This document shows positions 34,910-44,038 of a stretch of 64,000 nt of DNA, in pieces; position 1 is the stretch's first letter, and each line of letters opens with the position of its first letter. This DNA comes from Bacillota bacterium (GTDB taxonomy: Bacteria; Bacillota; Negativicutes; Sporomusales; CTSoil-080). Below the pieces are notes generated by a model, which saw only the letters and a program-made list of their open reading frames with translations, made no database searches and had not been told where the DNA came from. Made by a program: the position numbers and the translations under genes. The DNA lies in the NCBI GenBank assembly GCA_017889635.1, contig JAGGAC010000002.1, positions 1 through 64,000 of the forward strand, written 5' to 3'.

Positions 34910-35188
34910 CTATCTATCTCGACGCAAAATCGCCAGCGCCGAATCAATTAATTCGTCACTAACCTGGTGTACCGGCACAACGCCTTTAATCTCTGGGCAC
35001 ACTTCTTTCAGTGATGCTTCGACTATCTCAGACAATGTTAGGTGGGCTCCGGGGCATGTACTACATGCCCCGGTCAACTTAACTTTGACAATTCCATCAG
35101 CAGTTACTTCCAATAACTTAATATCGCCATTATGCTCATTAAGTTTAGGCCGCACTTTTTGTTTAATTATTTCTTCAAGCCTTTTCAT
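34910..35188 (-). CDS. NifU C-terminal-domain protein (Nfu-like)
   Basis: A 92-residue Fe-S carrier with the Nfu scaffold pattern: KLLEVTADGIVKVKLTGACS followed by the CxxC of ACSTCPGAHLTL. It assembles or delivers [4Fe-4S] clusters. GGTGAAG lies before the ATG, 20 nt after the dehydratase stop. Its dedicated place between AbfD and the CoA-transferase suggests it services the labile AbfD cluster. Confidence 0.9.
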   Translation of the reverse strand: MKRLEEIIKQKVRPKLNEHNGDIKLLEVTADGIVKVKLTGACSTCPGAHLTLSEIVEASLKEVCPEIKGVVPVHQVSDELIDSALAILRRDR

Positions 35189-35207
35189 GTCTTCACCTTA
35201 TCACTAA

Positions 35208-36668
35208 CTATTTACCGGCTTGTGGAATACCGGCAATTGCTTTAGCCAGCTCTTTCTTCTGGGCTAAATTGCCCTGACGCGCAATCATAATCCGCTGAGC
35301 CTGAGGCGAACCTGCGCCATGCATCGATTCGGTGCGATAACCGACCGCTGCCGTTCCCAGCGTCAGATTTTCAATTAGCCGCAGAATACGCATCCGATGC
35401 TCGGTTGGAACTGACGCTACACCCTTAAAGTATTTTTCAACAACCTTGCCGATTTCAGGGTTACGGAAGTCTTTCTCTGACGGCATGGTAACCATTAATC
35501 CTCCGGCGATATCCTCAGCCAGTCGGGCAATTTCATAGGGAAAACGGGTAACATTTTGTTTACATACATTTGCTAGCAAGAGATCGATCAAATATGTGCC
35601 TGAAGCTGTTTTACAGCCTTCCGCCGAACAGGCTATGCCGCAAGCATAAAGAGTTTCGTTCAAATGCATCATTTCAATAAGTTTGTCTTTTACATGTGAT
35701 GCCTTAGCCGCTCCGTTATAGTCGGCTGCCAGAGCAGTCGCACCAATAAGCACATCCCCGACACCGACTTTACAGCCGCCATAGCTTTGACGATGGTACC
35801 CGGCAAACCGCTCTACCAGCAAACCACTAAATTCATACTCACCGCACATAAATACATTTTCCCAAGGAATAAACACATCATCAAATACCATTAGCGCTTC
35901 ATGGCCGCCGAACTGTTTATTACCAACATCAATGTCGCCACCCTCAAGTTTACGGGTATCACAAGACTGGCGTCCATAGATGTAGAATATCCCATCGGCA
36001 TCAGCCGGAGCGACGAAAGAAACCGCGTAATCAGCATCTTCCTGCCCCATCGAAATTGTCGGCATTACCAAAATCCAATGTGAGTTTATCGCCCCGGTTT
36101 GATGAGCTTTGGCACCGCGGACGACAATACCGTCAGCATTTTTTTCTACCACATGCACAAAAAGATCGGCATCGGCCTGCTTACTTGGAGACAGACTACG
36201 ATCTCCCTTAGGGTCGGTCATTGCGCCGTCAACAGTCCAGTCCTCTTCCTGCATCGTTGTCAAAAATTTAATAAACCGGTCATGATAATTAGTGCCAAGC
36301 TTTTGGTCCATTTCAAAGGTCGTGCTATCAACAGCATTGATGGCATCCATGCCTACGCAGCGTTGGAAACAAGCCGCCGTCTTCTGCCCTAAAAGTCGTT
36401 GCATCTTAACCTTTTTTACCAAATCAGCCGAACTTTGATGCAAATGACAGAATCGGTTAATCGTCTTGCCTGTAATATGAGACGTAGCAGTCATAAGATC
36501 CTTATACTCTGGCTTTTGGGCTAATTCATAGGTTGCTTTAACAGCATTCATTGATGGTCTGATAATTGGGTTATCCACCGGGTTTTCCACCAGTTCACCT
36601 TGCAAATACACCTTCAAATTGAGTTTTCTTAAGCTCTCTTCATACTGTTCGGGAGTTTTTAATGTCAT
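35208..36668 (-). CDS. abfD: 4-hydroxybutyryl-CoA dehydratase / vinylacetyl-CoA isomerase
   Basis: A flavin and [4Fe-4S] radical enzyme converting 4-hydroxybutyryl-CoA to crotonyl-CoA. The 486-residue length matches. Cluster ligands are visible: C100 and C104 (AACFQRCVG), H292 and C299 (YHRQSYGGCK), matching the C99/C103/H292/C299 set of the Clostridium aminobutyricum enzyme. The flavin-binding region of the acyl-CoA dehydrogenase-like fold is intact (GAINSHWILVMPT). GGAGG precedes the ATG. It follows a permease gene and precedes Fe-S helper genes and a CoA-transferase in a sigma-54-driven operon. Confidence 0.95.
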   Translation of the reverse strand: MTLKTPEQYEESLRKLNLKVYLQGELVENPVDNPIIRPSMNAVKATYELAQKPEYKDLMTATSHITGKTINRFCHLHQSSADLVKKVKMQRLLGQKTAACFQRCVGMDAINAVDSTTFEMDQKLGTNYHDRFIKFLTTMQEEDWTVDGAMTDPKGDRSLSPSKQADADLFVHVVEKNADGIVVRGAKAHQTGAINSHWILVMPTISMGQEDADYAVSFVAPADADGIFYIYGRQSCDTRKLEGGDIDVGNKQFGGHEALMVFDDVFIPWENVFMCGEYEFSGLLVERFAGYHRQSYGGCKVGVGDVLIGATALAADYNGAAKASHVKDKLIEMMHLNETLYACGIACSAEGCKTASGTYLIDLLLANVCKQNVTRFPYEIARLAEDIAGGLMVTMPSEKDFRNPEIGKVVEKYFKGVASVPTEHRMRILRLIENLTLGTAAVGYRTESMHGAGSPQAQRIMIARQGNLAQKKELAKAIAGIPQAGK

Positions 36669-36705
36669 TATAAAGACCTCCTAAAAATATTTTGATTATT
36701 AAAAA

Positions 36706-38121
36706 TTACCCCTCACTACCAATCCGGCTATTAAATACAGGGTCTTTGGTTTTATTGTAGTTGTTCCAATTGCGGAAGAAATCTTTACCATATACTAGAA
36801 TACAAAGCACCACGCCAACGCCAAAGGCATACCCAGCGCCGCGGGAAATCAATACCCCGGCGACAATACCGGCCACACCAAGATCATTAAACGTACGGGC
36901 CTTCAGTATACCGACTCTGACAGCCACATACCCTTGTACCAGCATCGTAAGCGACAGGGCAATCGGTAATATCGGCTTCACCAGTGTAACGATCGGAGCC
37001 AGGAAATAACCGGTAAAAGTCCCCCACCGGAAAGAAGCAACTCCGCCAAACAGGCTGTCCATAGCCTCGCGGCCATGTTTATAACGTTCGCAAGTAACTA
37101 CTTGCATAGCAGCCCACAGCGGTCCGCACATTGAAAGATCTGGTCCGGCAACAGACATCGCGATGTTCCGCAGCCCACAGATAATATTGTTGCGATTGGC
37201 ATCGTAATGAACATTTTCATCGCCGTTTCTAAATTCCCGAGCTTCATCAATAAGCGCTTCCGCCTGAATTAGCTCGCCGAACAGTACAACATAAACGGCG
37301 GCAACCAAAGGCGCAGCTTGCATAAATAAAGCAAGTGGCGGGAAACCGATACGGGCAGAGAATGGAGTCCATTCAGTCCACAAGGTATAAAACTGCGGAA
37401 TAGTAAAGCCCCATTTAATATCAGGCCACGGCAATTCGCCAACCAGCGGCGCAATAAATATTGCTAAAACCAGCGCCGGCAATAGGCCAAGATCAGATAT
37501 ATATTTGAGAATTATATTTTTTGACCGTAAACTTTTAAAGCTGTTGGAGAACAAAATGAAGAAGGCAAAACCGATAGCAATAGTAATAGTCCACGGATAC
37601 TTATCAAAACGCCCCCCCTGCTCAAACACCAACCGAACAGCAGCAATGCCTGCCCCCAGCAGAATCCCAGATTTTAATGCATCAGGTACTAGATCAACAA
37701 ACTTTTTCGCCAGACCTGTCGAACCAAGAAGTAAGGCAAATATCCCTAATTCCATTTCAAAGGCGATAAGAGCATGCATCCTGGGTACGCCTTCCGGGAA
37801 GGTTTTCAGCCATAACAATAAAAGCGGAATCGCTGGCGTAATCCATCCTGGAACTACCGGATCACCTAAATGAGAGTGCCATAAATAGAAAAATCCATTA
37901 AGAATAACAATTGTTATCGCTACTTCAAACGGCATACCTAAGTATTCTTGCAACACCGGAATAATACCGAGACATACCGCGCACATCATTAACCCCTGAA
38001 TAAAATCAGGAACCTCAAACCGATAATGGATAAACGGCAGCCTTATTTGGAACGGTCCTAGCGGAATATGCGGCTGAGCTTGTCCAAATTCGCGCTTGTA
38101 AACAGGTCCTAACCATTTCAA
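36706..38121 (-). CDS. multi-pass permease, probably for the operon substrate
   Basis: A 471-residue membrane protein with about 12-14 helices. It loosely resembles xanthine/uracil and SulP-type permeases (WITPAIPLLLLWL, VPDALKSGILLGAGIAAVRL, SVAGPDLSMCGPLWAAM). The start is TTG with GAGAGGA upstream, and it is the first gene after the sigma-54 promoter. Position suggests uptake of 4-hydroxybutyrate or a precursor such as gamma-aminobutyrate or succinate semialdehyde derivatives. Substrate is not readable from sequence. Confidence 0.75.
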   Translation of the reverse strand: MKWLGPVYKREFGQAQPHIPLGPFQIRLPFIHYRFEVPDFIQGLMMCAVCLGIIPVLQEYLGMPFEVAITIVILNGFFYLWHSHLGDPVVPGWITPAIPLLLLWLKTFPEGVPRMHALIAFEMELGIFALLLGSTGLAKKFVDLVPDALKSGILLGAGIAAVRLVFEQGGRFDKYPWTITIAIGFAFFILFSNSFKSLRSKNIILKYISDLGLLPALVLAIFIAPLVGELPWPDIKWGFTIPQFYTLWTEWTPFSARIGFPPLALFMQAAPLVAAVYVVLFGELIQAEALIDEAREFRNGDENVHYDANRNNIICGLRNIAMSVAGPDLSMCGPLWAAMQVVTCERYKHGREAMDSLFGGVASFRWGTFTGYFLAPIVTLVKPILPIALSLTMLVQGYVAVRVGILKARTFNDLGVAGIVAGVLISRGAGYAFGVGVVLCILVYGKDFFRNWNNYNKTKDPVFNSRIGSEG

Positions 38122-38228
38122 TTAAATCATCCTCTCTCAATTTATCAATAACTCTATTGGGAGATGGCGGCTGCGCTCTTCTTCCCCTCCTTTAACCGTT
38201 TGATAAGAATATTCACAATATTCTTATC

Positions 38229-38243
38229 GCAATTTATGTGCCA
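38229..38243 (-). promoter_or_regulatory. sigma-54 promoter of the 4-hydroxybutyrate operon
   Basis: On the minus strand TTGGCAC-ATAAA-TTGC has the invariant GG and GC exactly 10 bp apart (-24/-12). It lies about 108 bp before the permease start. Confidence 0.9.
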
Positions 38244-38249
38244 ACCTCA

Positions 38250-38303
38250 TAAAAAAAGTCGAGGCCCCTAGTTCTCTCGGTTCTAGGAGCCTCGACTTTT
38301 TTT
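38250..38303. terminator. terminator between the regulator gene and the sigma-54 promoter
   Basis: AGTCGAGGC/GCCTCGACT stem extended by CTAG pairing, flanked by A7 and T7 runs. It insulates the operon from transcription of the regulator gene upstream. Confidence 0.85.
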
Positions 38304-38318
38304 GCGTTCAGTAGCTTA

Positions 38319-38411
38319 TTGTGCAAAATTGCAACACAAAAGCGTTTAATCATCTTACTAAGATTATAATACATACCTGTGCAGAATTGCAACGCTGTGC
38401 GAAATTGCACA
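38319..38411. promoter_or_regulatory. three activator-binding repeats (UAS) for the sigma-54 regulator
   Basis: Three copies of a near-palindrome of the form TGTGCAnAATTGCA at 38320-38335, 38378-38393 and 38396-38411. The last two are 18 bp apart and the first is 58 bp nearer the promoter. They lie about 80-170 bp upstream of the -24/-12 promoter, the usual range for enhancer-binding proteins. Confidence 0.8.
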
Positions 38412-38543
38412 TAATTACTTTTTATCCACTGAGTAACCCGTTCGCGTGCTCCATTCTCTACAGGCTAGAGCACGCGAACGGCTAATTCCCTGGATAATTC
38501 GACTAAAATTTAGCTGGGGTTAAAACCCCACCTGAATTAAGTC

Positions 38544-39986
38544 TCATTTATCAGTCAGACCATATTTAACTGCTTTGCGAAAAGCGGTAGTTCGATCAAT
38601 TTCAAGCACTTCCGCAACTTTATTCCACGAGCCATGCTCACGAAAAGCCTCTTCTAAGAGCAGTTTCTCAGTATGGGCAACAGCCTCCTTGAGACCAGTA
38701 CCGATCTTAGGCAGCACACGCCCATGAAGTACCGAATTAGGTACTGAAGCAACTGTAAGTTCATTTTCCGGAGTAGTAACCATCATTCTCTCAATAACAT
38801 TCTCCAACTCCCGCACATTCCCTGGCCAGGAATACTCAACTAATGCATCAATCACCTGCGGCATAACGCTCTTGGTATAGCCAAAACTTTTATTAAATTT
38901 ATCAATAAAATGCATTATCAATAGCGGAATATCCTCTTTGCGGTCACGTAGCGGCGGAATCGGAATCGGCACAACCATCAGCCGATAATATAAGTCCTCC
39001 CTAAAAGTCCCCTCCTGAACCATCCGGACTAAATCCCGATGCGTCGCAGCTACAATTCTAACTTCAACGTTGATTGGCACACTACCGCCAACCCTAGTAA
39101 CCGTCTTATCCTGAATTGCCCGCAGCAGTTTTACCTGCAGAAAAGGCGGCAGTTCACCGATCTCATCAAGAAACAAAGTGCCCTTGTTGGCCAATTCAAA
39201 CAAGCCTGGTTTTCCTTCTTTTCTCGCGCCGGTAAATGCTCCCCGTTCATACCCAAATAACTCGGACTCCATTAAATTATCAGGAATCGCACCACAATTA
39301 ATTTTAATAAACGGCTTGTCGCTCCCCCGGCCTTCCCGATGAATAAGCTTTGCAATCAATTCCTTCCCGGTGCCGGATTCACCAGTAATTAACACCGTAG
39401 AACTAACGTTAGCAACCTTTACCGCCAATTCCACTACCGGCGCCATAGCCCGGCTCCGAAAAATAATGTCAGCACTTTTAAGCTGAAGCGACCGGAGATG
39501 AGACAATTCGGTTTGATATTTCAACGTCTCGGCTACCGTTTGCGATAATTTTTTCTGGAGATTATTAAGCTCAGTAACATCCCGTACATTAGTTACAACC
39601 CGAAATATACCGCCTTCTTTATCAAAAATCGGATTACCAGTAACCAGAATATGTTTATTATTGCGTTTTACAATCTGATTAATGGTAACACTCTCGCGCC
39701 GTTCCAGCACCAACAGCGTTACAGATTGATCATAAATCCCGTCTGCAACCAATTGGGCCATGTTCCTGCCAAGAATCTCATCAGCTCTAATCCCACTTAT
39801 CCGTTCGTAGGCCGCATTAACCCTCAGCACTATGCCATTGCCATCGGTAATAAAAATGCCATCATAAGATGAATTAATAATCGCTTCCTGCTCGGCAATT
39901 AATTCCCTGATCAAACTACCTTGTGCTAAGAGTCCGCTACCATCATCCGCTCTTCTATTCTTACCACCGGAAACTACCATTTTCAT
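38544..39986 (-). CDS. PAS-domain sigma-54-dependent transcriptional activator
   Basis: An enhancer-binding protein of 480 residues. A PAS domain (about 30-150; NSSYDGIFITDGNGIVLRVN) is followed by a coiled linker, an AAA+ domain with Walker A GESGTGKE, the GAFTGA loop contacting sigma-54 (YERGAFTGARKEG), LFLDEIGELP, and a Fis-type helix-turn-helix at the end (WNKVAEVLEIDRTTAFRKAV). GGAGG precedes the ATG. It is adjacent to the sigma-54 promoter and its repeats, so it almost certainly controls the 4-hydroxybutyrate operon. The PAS ligand is unknown. Confidence 0.95.
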   Translation of the reverse strand: MKMVVSGGKNRRADDGSGLLAQGSLIRELIAEQEAIINSSYDGIFITDGNGIVLRVNAAYERISGIRADEILGRNMAQLVADGIYDQSVTLLVLERRESVTINQIVKRNNKHILVTGNPIFDKEGGIFRVVTNVRDVTELNNLQKKLSQTVAETLKYQTELSHLRSLQLKSADIIFRSRAMAPVVELAVKVANVSSTVLITGESGTGKELIAKLIHREGRGSDKPFIKINCGAIPDNLMESELFGYERGAFTGARKEGKPGLFELANKGTLFLDEIGELPPFLQVKLLRAIQDKTVTRVGGSVPINVEVRIVAATHRDLVRMVQEGTFREDLYYRLMVVPIPIPPLRDRKEDIPLLIMHFIDKFNKSFGYTKSVMPQVIDALVEYSWPGNVRELENVIERMMVTTPENELTVASVPNSVLHGRVLPKIGTGLKEAVAHTEKLLLEEAFREHGSWNKVAEVLEIDRTTAFRKAVKYGLTDK

Positions 39987-40174
39987 GCCGCCTCCGTATT
40001 AAAGCTCGAACTAATGTATTATTATATGCTTTTTTAGCCAAAAGAAAAAGCCCTTTTCCGCCGTTTTTGCGAAAACAGGACTTAAGCTACTCACAAGCTT
40101 TCTATTGCCTCAACTAGTGCCGAACATTAATATATTTAAGTTGTTGATTAAAGAATTCAATTTTTTTTGCAAGA

Positions 40175-40669
40175 TTACTTAAAAAGCTTAACTTCTACTT
40201 TCTTTTGCTCCGCTAAATTTCTTATATCATCTCTATATTCTTTTGTAAGCTTAATAATTTCCTGCTGCTTTTGCGTTAAAGTTTCCAATTGCTCCTTAGT
40301 CGGCTTATCTGCGTTAAGCATATTGGTAATCTCATTAAATACGTATGTGCTATTATCCAGCATCTTCAAATATTTATCATGAATGGCCTGAACTTCCTTC
40401 GTCTTAGGTTTATAGCCTTTTTGCTTTTCAGCAAACTCCGTCAATTTCCCATTAGCATCAGAGAACATTTTTACTACTTCTGCTTTGTCTTTTGCAGTAT
40501 TAGACATATTGCTCATAAGGTCTAATGAAAAATTCTCCGCCTCTTTTTGTACACTCATTTCAAAATTCAGATACTCCTCTAAGTCACTCTTTACAGGATC
40601 ACTGCCACAGCCAACCATAAGTAAAAGAATCAGTACCATAAAAGCCACTAAAATTTTTCTGTTTTGCAT
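40175..40669 (-). CDS. lipoprotein of unknown function
   Basis: A 164-residue protein with a type II signal peptide ending in the lipobox LMVGC (Cys near residue 21), then a charged helical domain rich in Lys and Glu. AGGAGG lies before the ATG at 40669; five further codons upstream are in frame but lack a site. No family is recognised. Three 21-bp direct repeats lie in its promoter region, so it is probably regulated. Confidence 0.75.
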   Translation of the reverse strand: MQNRKILVAFMVLILLLMVGCGSDPVKSDLEEYLNFEMSVQKEAENFSLDLMSNMSNTAKDKAEVVKMFSDANGKLTEFAEKQKGYKPKTKEVQAIHDKYLKMLDNSTYVFNEITNMLNADKPTKEQLETLTQKQQEIIKLTKEYRDDIRNLAEQKKVEVKLFK

Positions 40670-40710
40670 AATATCCTCCCACATCTTTACATTTCTCTAA
40701 TCACAACTTA

Positions 40711-40771
40711 GTCATAATTTCTCAAAACTTAATCATAATTTCACAAAACTTGGTCATAATTTCACAAAAGC
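40711..40771. repeat. three 21-bp direct repeats upstream of the lipoprotein gene
   Basis: Copies begin at 40711, 40732 and 40753 and share GTCATAATTTCACAAAACTT with few changes. The period equals two helical turns, as for cooperative binding of a regulator on one DNA face. Confidence 0.7.
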
Positions 40772-40801
40772 AATTTGTATTATTTATATTTAAGCTCGGC
40801 G

Positions 40802-41539
40802 TTAGCCCAAAGCATGCTTTCTTTCTTGTGTTAGGTTTATGTATTCTAAATTAAGAAAAAGAACGGTGCTCGCTACGTTATAAAAAGCATATGCTAAGCT
40901 GGCACAAGTATCTGTAATTATTCCACCACACTCCGGCAAAAAGTTCTCAGCAGCTCCCAAAATTGATGCAATTACTGCATATATTATGCCTACAGCAAGT
41001 AACTTCCAAAATACTCTCCACCAGCGGCCTTTTACTAAAGATTTACTATAATCCAAGGCCTTTTTTCCTCCTACATCTCTTAATACCACCACTTGCAGTA
41101 CAAAGGTGTAGTATATTGACCAAATTATTCCCGGTATTACTAAAAACAAGGTAAGTCCCACTATTATTAAACCACCTAAGAAACTCGACCCAACAAGGCT
41201 TCCCAGCCGAAAAAAAGCTTGACGTAAAGCCGTCATCCAATTTAATTCACTTTTATCGTTTTTTATAGCATGCTCTACAATCAAAACAATGGCCATTTGC
41301 GCAATAAAAGCGATTATAACAAGCACAAAAATGCCTAAAAACAATTCCACAATATTTGCAATAGACAAATCTGGATTTCTAGTAATATATTCAGCATAAA
41401 AGTATCCAGCAATATTCATCGGAAGATAAACGAGCAACGTAATAAGGATAATTGCAGTAATTTGTTGACTATAAACCGCCCAGCCATCCTTTATAATATC
41501 ACCTAACCCTAATTCTCTTTCCTTGATATCATCAAACAC
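40802..41539 (-). CDS. membrane protein resembling YciC / GDPD membrane-domain proteins
   Basis: A 245-residue integral membrane protein with about six helices and the start pattern common in this group (LGLGDIIKDGWAVYSQQITA). It has repeated VIPGIIWSIYYTFVLQVVVL-like segments and a soluble break around a conserved Asp-Tyr-Ser-Lys-Ser-Leu-Val-Lys. The start is GTG with AGAGGTGAT upstream. Function unknown. It may be involved in membrane homeostasis; the lipoprotein gene follows after 130 nt. Confidence 0.65.
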   Translation of the reverse strand: MFDDIKERELGLGDIIKDGWAVYSQQITAIILITLLVYLPMNIAGYFYAEYITRNPDLSIANIVELFLGIFVLVIIAFIAQMAIVLIVEHAIKNDKSELNWMTALRQAFFRLGSLVGSSFLGGLIIVGLTLFLVIPGIIWSIYYTFVLQVVVLRDVGGKKALDYSKSLVKGRWWRVFWKLLAVGIIYAVIASILGAAENFLPECGGIITDTCASLAYAFYNVASTVLFLNLEYINLTQERKHALG

Positions 41540-41754
41540 TAAATTATCACCTCTAATTACAGTTTATATCTCATCTCACCGAATAGCGCTAAAATTTTCG
41601 CAGCCTATACATGAAATGCCAAAGTCAGCTTTTGCAGTACTTGCGTTATTATTTTTACACATATCAGTAATTTTATCAACCAGTTTTTTCCTATTTTTTT
41701 CGACATTTTTCCCCCTTGTATTTTTTATAAAAATGTTTCTAAATTATGTAAGTG

Positions 41755-41805
41755 TATAAAAATAACCCTTTAAGCAGGTATCCTTTCCCACCCCTGCTTA
41801 AAGGG
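41755..41805 (-). terminator. rho-independent terminator of the fructose operon
   Basis: Perfect 13-bp stem (41766-41778/41793-41805) followed on the minus strand by TTATTTTTATA, 30 nt after the HPr-like stop. Confidence 0.88.
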
Positions 41806-41836
41806 TATTAACGCTCTTAAAAGTTAATTTTCTAAC

Positions 41837-42103
41837 CTATTCTTCACCAAACTTACTATTGATAAGATCAAGTAGCGCTTGTGCCGCAGACACTTCGTCT
41901 TCTCCTTCAGTCTCAATTATTATTTGTGAACCACATTCAACCCCCAGGGTCATTAAGCCTAAAATACTTTTACCAGCAACACTCATTCCTTTTTCATTCT
42001 TAACCATAACCTTAGCCTTAAACTCATTTGCTTTTTCGACAAAGAGTTGCGCTGGCCTAAGATGAAAACCGGCTGAATTTTTTATTATACCTGTTACGCT
42101 TGT
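41837..42103 (-). CDS. HPr-family phosphocarrier protein
   Basis: An 88-residue PTS phosphocarrier. H15 in NSAGFHLRPAQ is the site phosphorylated by Enzyme I, and KSILGLMTLG holds the regulatory Ser (S47) where Firmicute HPr has S46. AGGAGG precedes the ATG at 42103, 14 nt after the EIIA stop. As the last gene of the fructose operon it may be a dedicated fructose HPr; whether a general ptsH exists elsewhere is unknown. No Enzyme I gene is in the window. Confidence 0.9.
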   Translation of the reverse strand, partial: TSVTGIIKNSAGFHLRPAQLFVEKANEFKAKVMVKNEKGMSVAGKSILGLMTLGVECGSQIIIETEGEDEVSAAQALLDLINSKFGEE

Positions 42104-42116
42104 CATAATTTTCCTC

Positions 42117-42569
42117 CTATATCGCTTGCAATACTTGATAAAGTTCAGCCGTTGAATTAACTGCCAGCATTTTTTCTCGGAACTCCGCATGAACCAGTTT
42201 ACGTGACAAAGCAATCAGGATTTTTATATGGGCATCACCGGCAGCTTCTTCCGGCACACCAATCAGGAATACTAGCTGCACCGGCTTCCCATCCAACGAA
42301 TTCCACTCCACAGGCGACTTCAATCTTGCAAAAGCTAGCCCTGGTGTTTGCACGCCGCTGGATTTACCATGCGGAATGGCTACCCCAAATCCGATACCTG
42401 TTGACCCCTTGTGTTCCCGTTCCGCCACTGCAGCAATATATACATCTTTATTACTCAAAATCCCCGCCTTCTCCATGCCTCCCGCCATTGCCTGTAAACA
42501 TTCTTCCTGGCTAGACGCTTCCAGTCCAATAAATACAGTCTCATCTGTTATAATATCCAGTAATTCCAT
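42117..42569 (-). CDS. PTS fructose-type EIIA component
   Basis: A cytosolic phosphotransfer protein of 150 residues of the mannitol/fructose EIIA (PTS_IIA 2) family. The phosphorylated His is H67 in GFGVAIPHGKS. GGAGA is properly spaced from the ATG at 42569, while the in-frame ATG at 42578 abuts it. The gene lies between the IIBC permease and HPr genes, so the three components of a FruB/FruA-type system are separate polypeptides here. Confidence 0.92.
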   Translation of the reverse strand: MELLDIITDETVFIGLEASSQEECLQAMAGGMEKAGILSNKDVYIAAVAEREHKGSTGIGFGVAIPHGKSSGVQTPGLAFARLKSPVEWNSLDGKPVQLVFLIGVPEEAAGDAHIKILIALSRKLVHAEFREKMLAVNSTAELYQVLQAI

Positions 42570-42616
42570 TATGACCATCTCCTATTCTCTAAGTTTGCCA
42601 CCCAAAAGTATTACAC

Positions 42617-43990
42617 TTAGACTTCAGCCTTTTTCTTTTTTACCACACTAAGGATTAATGCAGTTACCACCGTTCCGGCTATCAACGAGATGACATACAT
42701 CCCTAGATTTCCAACTGCATTAGGTATCATAAGGACAAAAATCCCACCGTGTGGAGCCCGCAGAGTGGCTCCAAAGGCCATTGACAATGCGCCCGTAACT
42801 GCTGAACCAATCATAATTGAAGGAATAACCCGAAAGGGATCAGCGGCAGCAAAAGGAATAGCCCCTTCGGTTATAAACGAAATACCCAGTACTCCGGCAG
42901 CCTTTCCTGCCTCCCGCTCTTCCGCCGAAAACTTCCTTGGTGCCAAAAGTGTCGCCAGCCATATCCCGAGCGGCGGCGTCATTCCAGCAGCCATAACCGC
43001 AGCAATCGGTCCATAAAAACCAGTTCCCAGGAGACCTATTGCAAAGGTATAAGCAGCTTTATTTACCGGCCCTCCCATATCAAAAGCCATCATTGCCCCC
43101 AGAACCAGTCCTAAGAGGGCGGCATTTCCTGCCCCAAGATTAGCTAGCCAGCCACTAAACCCGTCCATAATCGCCTTTACAGGAGTACCAACAACATAAA
43201 TCATCAGCAACCCAACAACAGCACTGCCAACGAAAGGAATAATTAGTATGGGCAATAGACCAGCAAAATTCTTGGGTAATTTTATATAAGTTTTCATAAA
43301 TTGTACAACATAGCCGGCTAGAAATCCCGCTATAATCCCGCCAAGAAAACCCGCTCCAGTTTTTGTTGCCAACATTCCGCCAATTAGCCCTGGAGCAAGG
43401 CCAGGCTTCTCAGCAATCGAAAATGCAATAAAACCTGCTAACATAGGTACCATCAAAGCAAAAGCCGATCCTCCGCCAATGGTCATCAGCGCTTCAGCCA
43501 GTGTTCCTTGTTCCTTAAACGCTTCAATACCAAATATAAAGGATACCGCAATCATGAGACCACCCGCAACAACAATCGGTAACATATAAGAAACACCAGT
43601 CATCAGATGTTTATACGGTCCGGTTACTTGAAAACTTCTCTCTTCCCGGTTTTTCACTGCCTGGTCAATAACCTTCGGAGTTGTAGGCGGGAGCGCCATT
43701 GCCTGGTCAATAACCTTGCCTGGATCTTTAATTGCTTCACCGATAGCAACTTTCAATATCGCCTTACCATCAAAACGCGCTTCCCCCACATCAGTTTCTG
43801 CCGCAATAATGATTGCATACGCCTCAGCAATATCTGCCTCACTTAATTCATTCTCGACTCCAACAGCACCGCGAGTTTCAATTTTAATGTCAACTTGCTT
43901 TTCTACCGCCGCCTGTCCAAGCGCCTCAGCGGCCATATAAGTATGGGCGATACCGGTTGGACACGCCGTAACCGCTAAAATCTTTTTCAC
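42617..43990 (-). CDS. fruA: PTS fructose-specific EIIBC permease
   Basis: Imports fructose and phosphorylates it to fructose 1-phosphate. Residues 1-100 form the IIB domain with phospho-Cys C10 (AVTACPTGIAHTYMAAEALG). A linker with TGPYKHLMTGVSYMLP leads into the roughly nine-helix IIC domain (FDMGGPVNKAAYTFAIGLLG, FAAADPFRVIP). It has no fused IIA. It is located between the 1-phosphofructokinase and EIIA genes of the operon. Confidence 0.95.
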   Translation of the reverse strand: MKKILAVTACPTGIAHTYMAAEALGQAAVEKQVDIKIETRGAVGVENELSEADIAEAYAIIIAAETDVGEARFDGKAILKVAIGEAIKDPGKVIDQAMALPPTTPKVIDQAVKNREERSFQVTGPYKHLMTGVSYMLPIVVAGGLMIAVSFIFGIEAFKEQGTLAEALMTIGGGSAFALMVPMLAGFIAFSIAEKPGLAPGLIGGMLATKTGAGFLGGIIAGFLAGYVVQFMKTYIKLPKNFAGLLPILIIPFVGSAVVGLLMIYVVGTPVKAIMDGFSGWLANLGAGNAALLGLVLGAMMAFDMGGPVNKAAYTFAIGLLGTGFYGPIAAVMAAGMTPPLGIWLATLLAPRKFSAEEREAGKAAGVLGISFITEGAIPFAAADPFRVIPSIMIGSAVTGALSMAFGATLRAPHGGIFVLMIPNAVGNLGMYVISLIAGTVVTALILSVVKKKKAEV

Positions 43991-44038
43991 ATAAAACCCT
44001 CCTCACACTTAAATTCTTATTTAATAACAACCGCTTAA

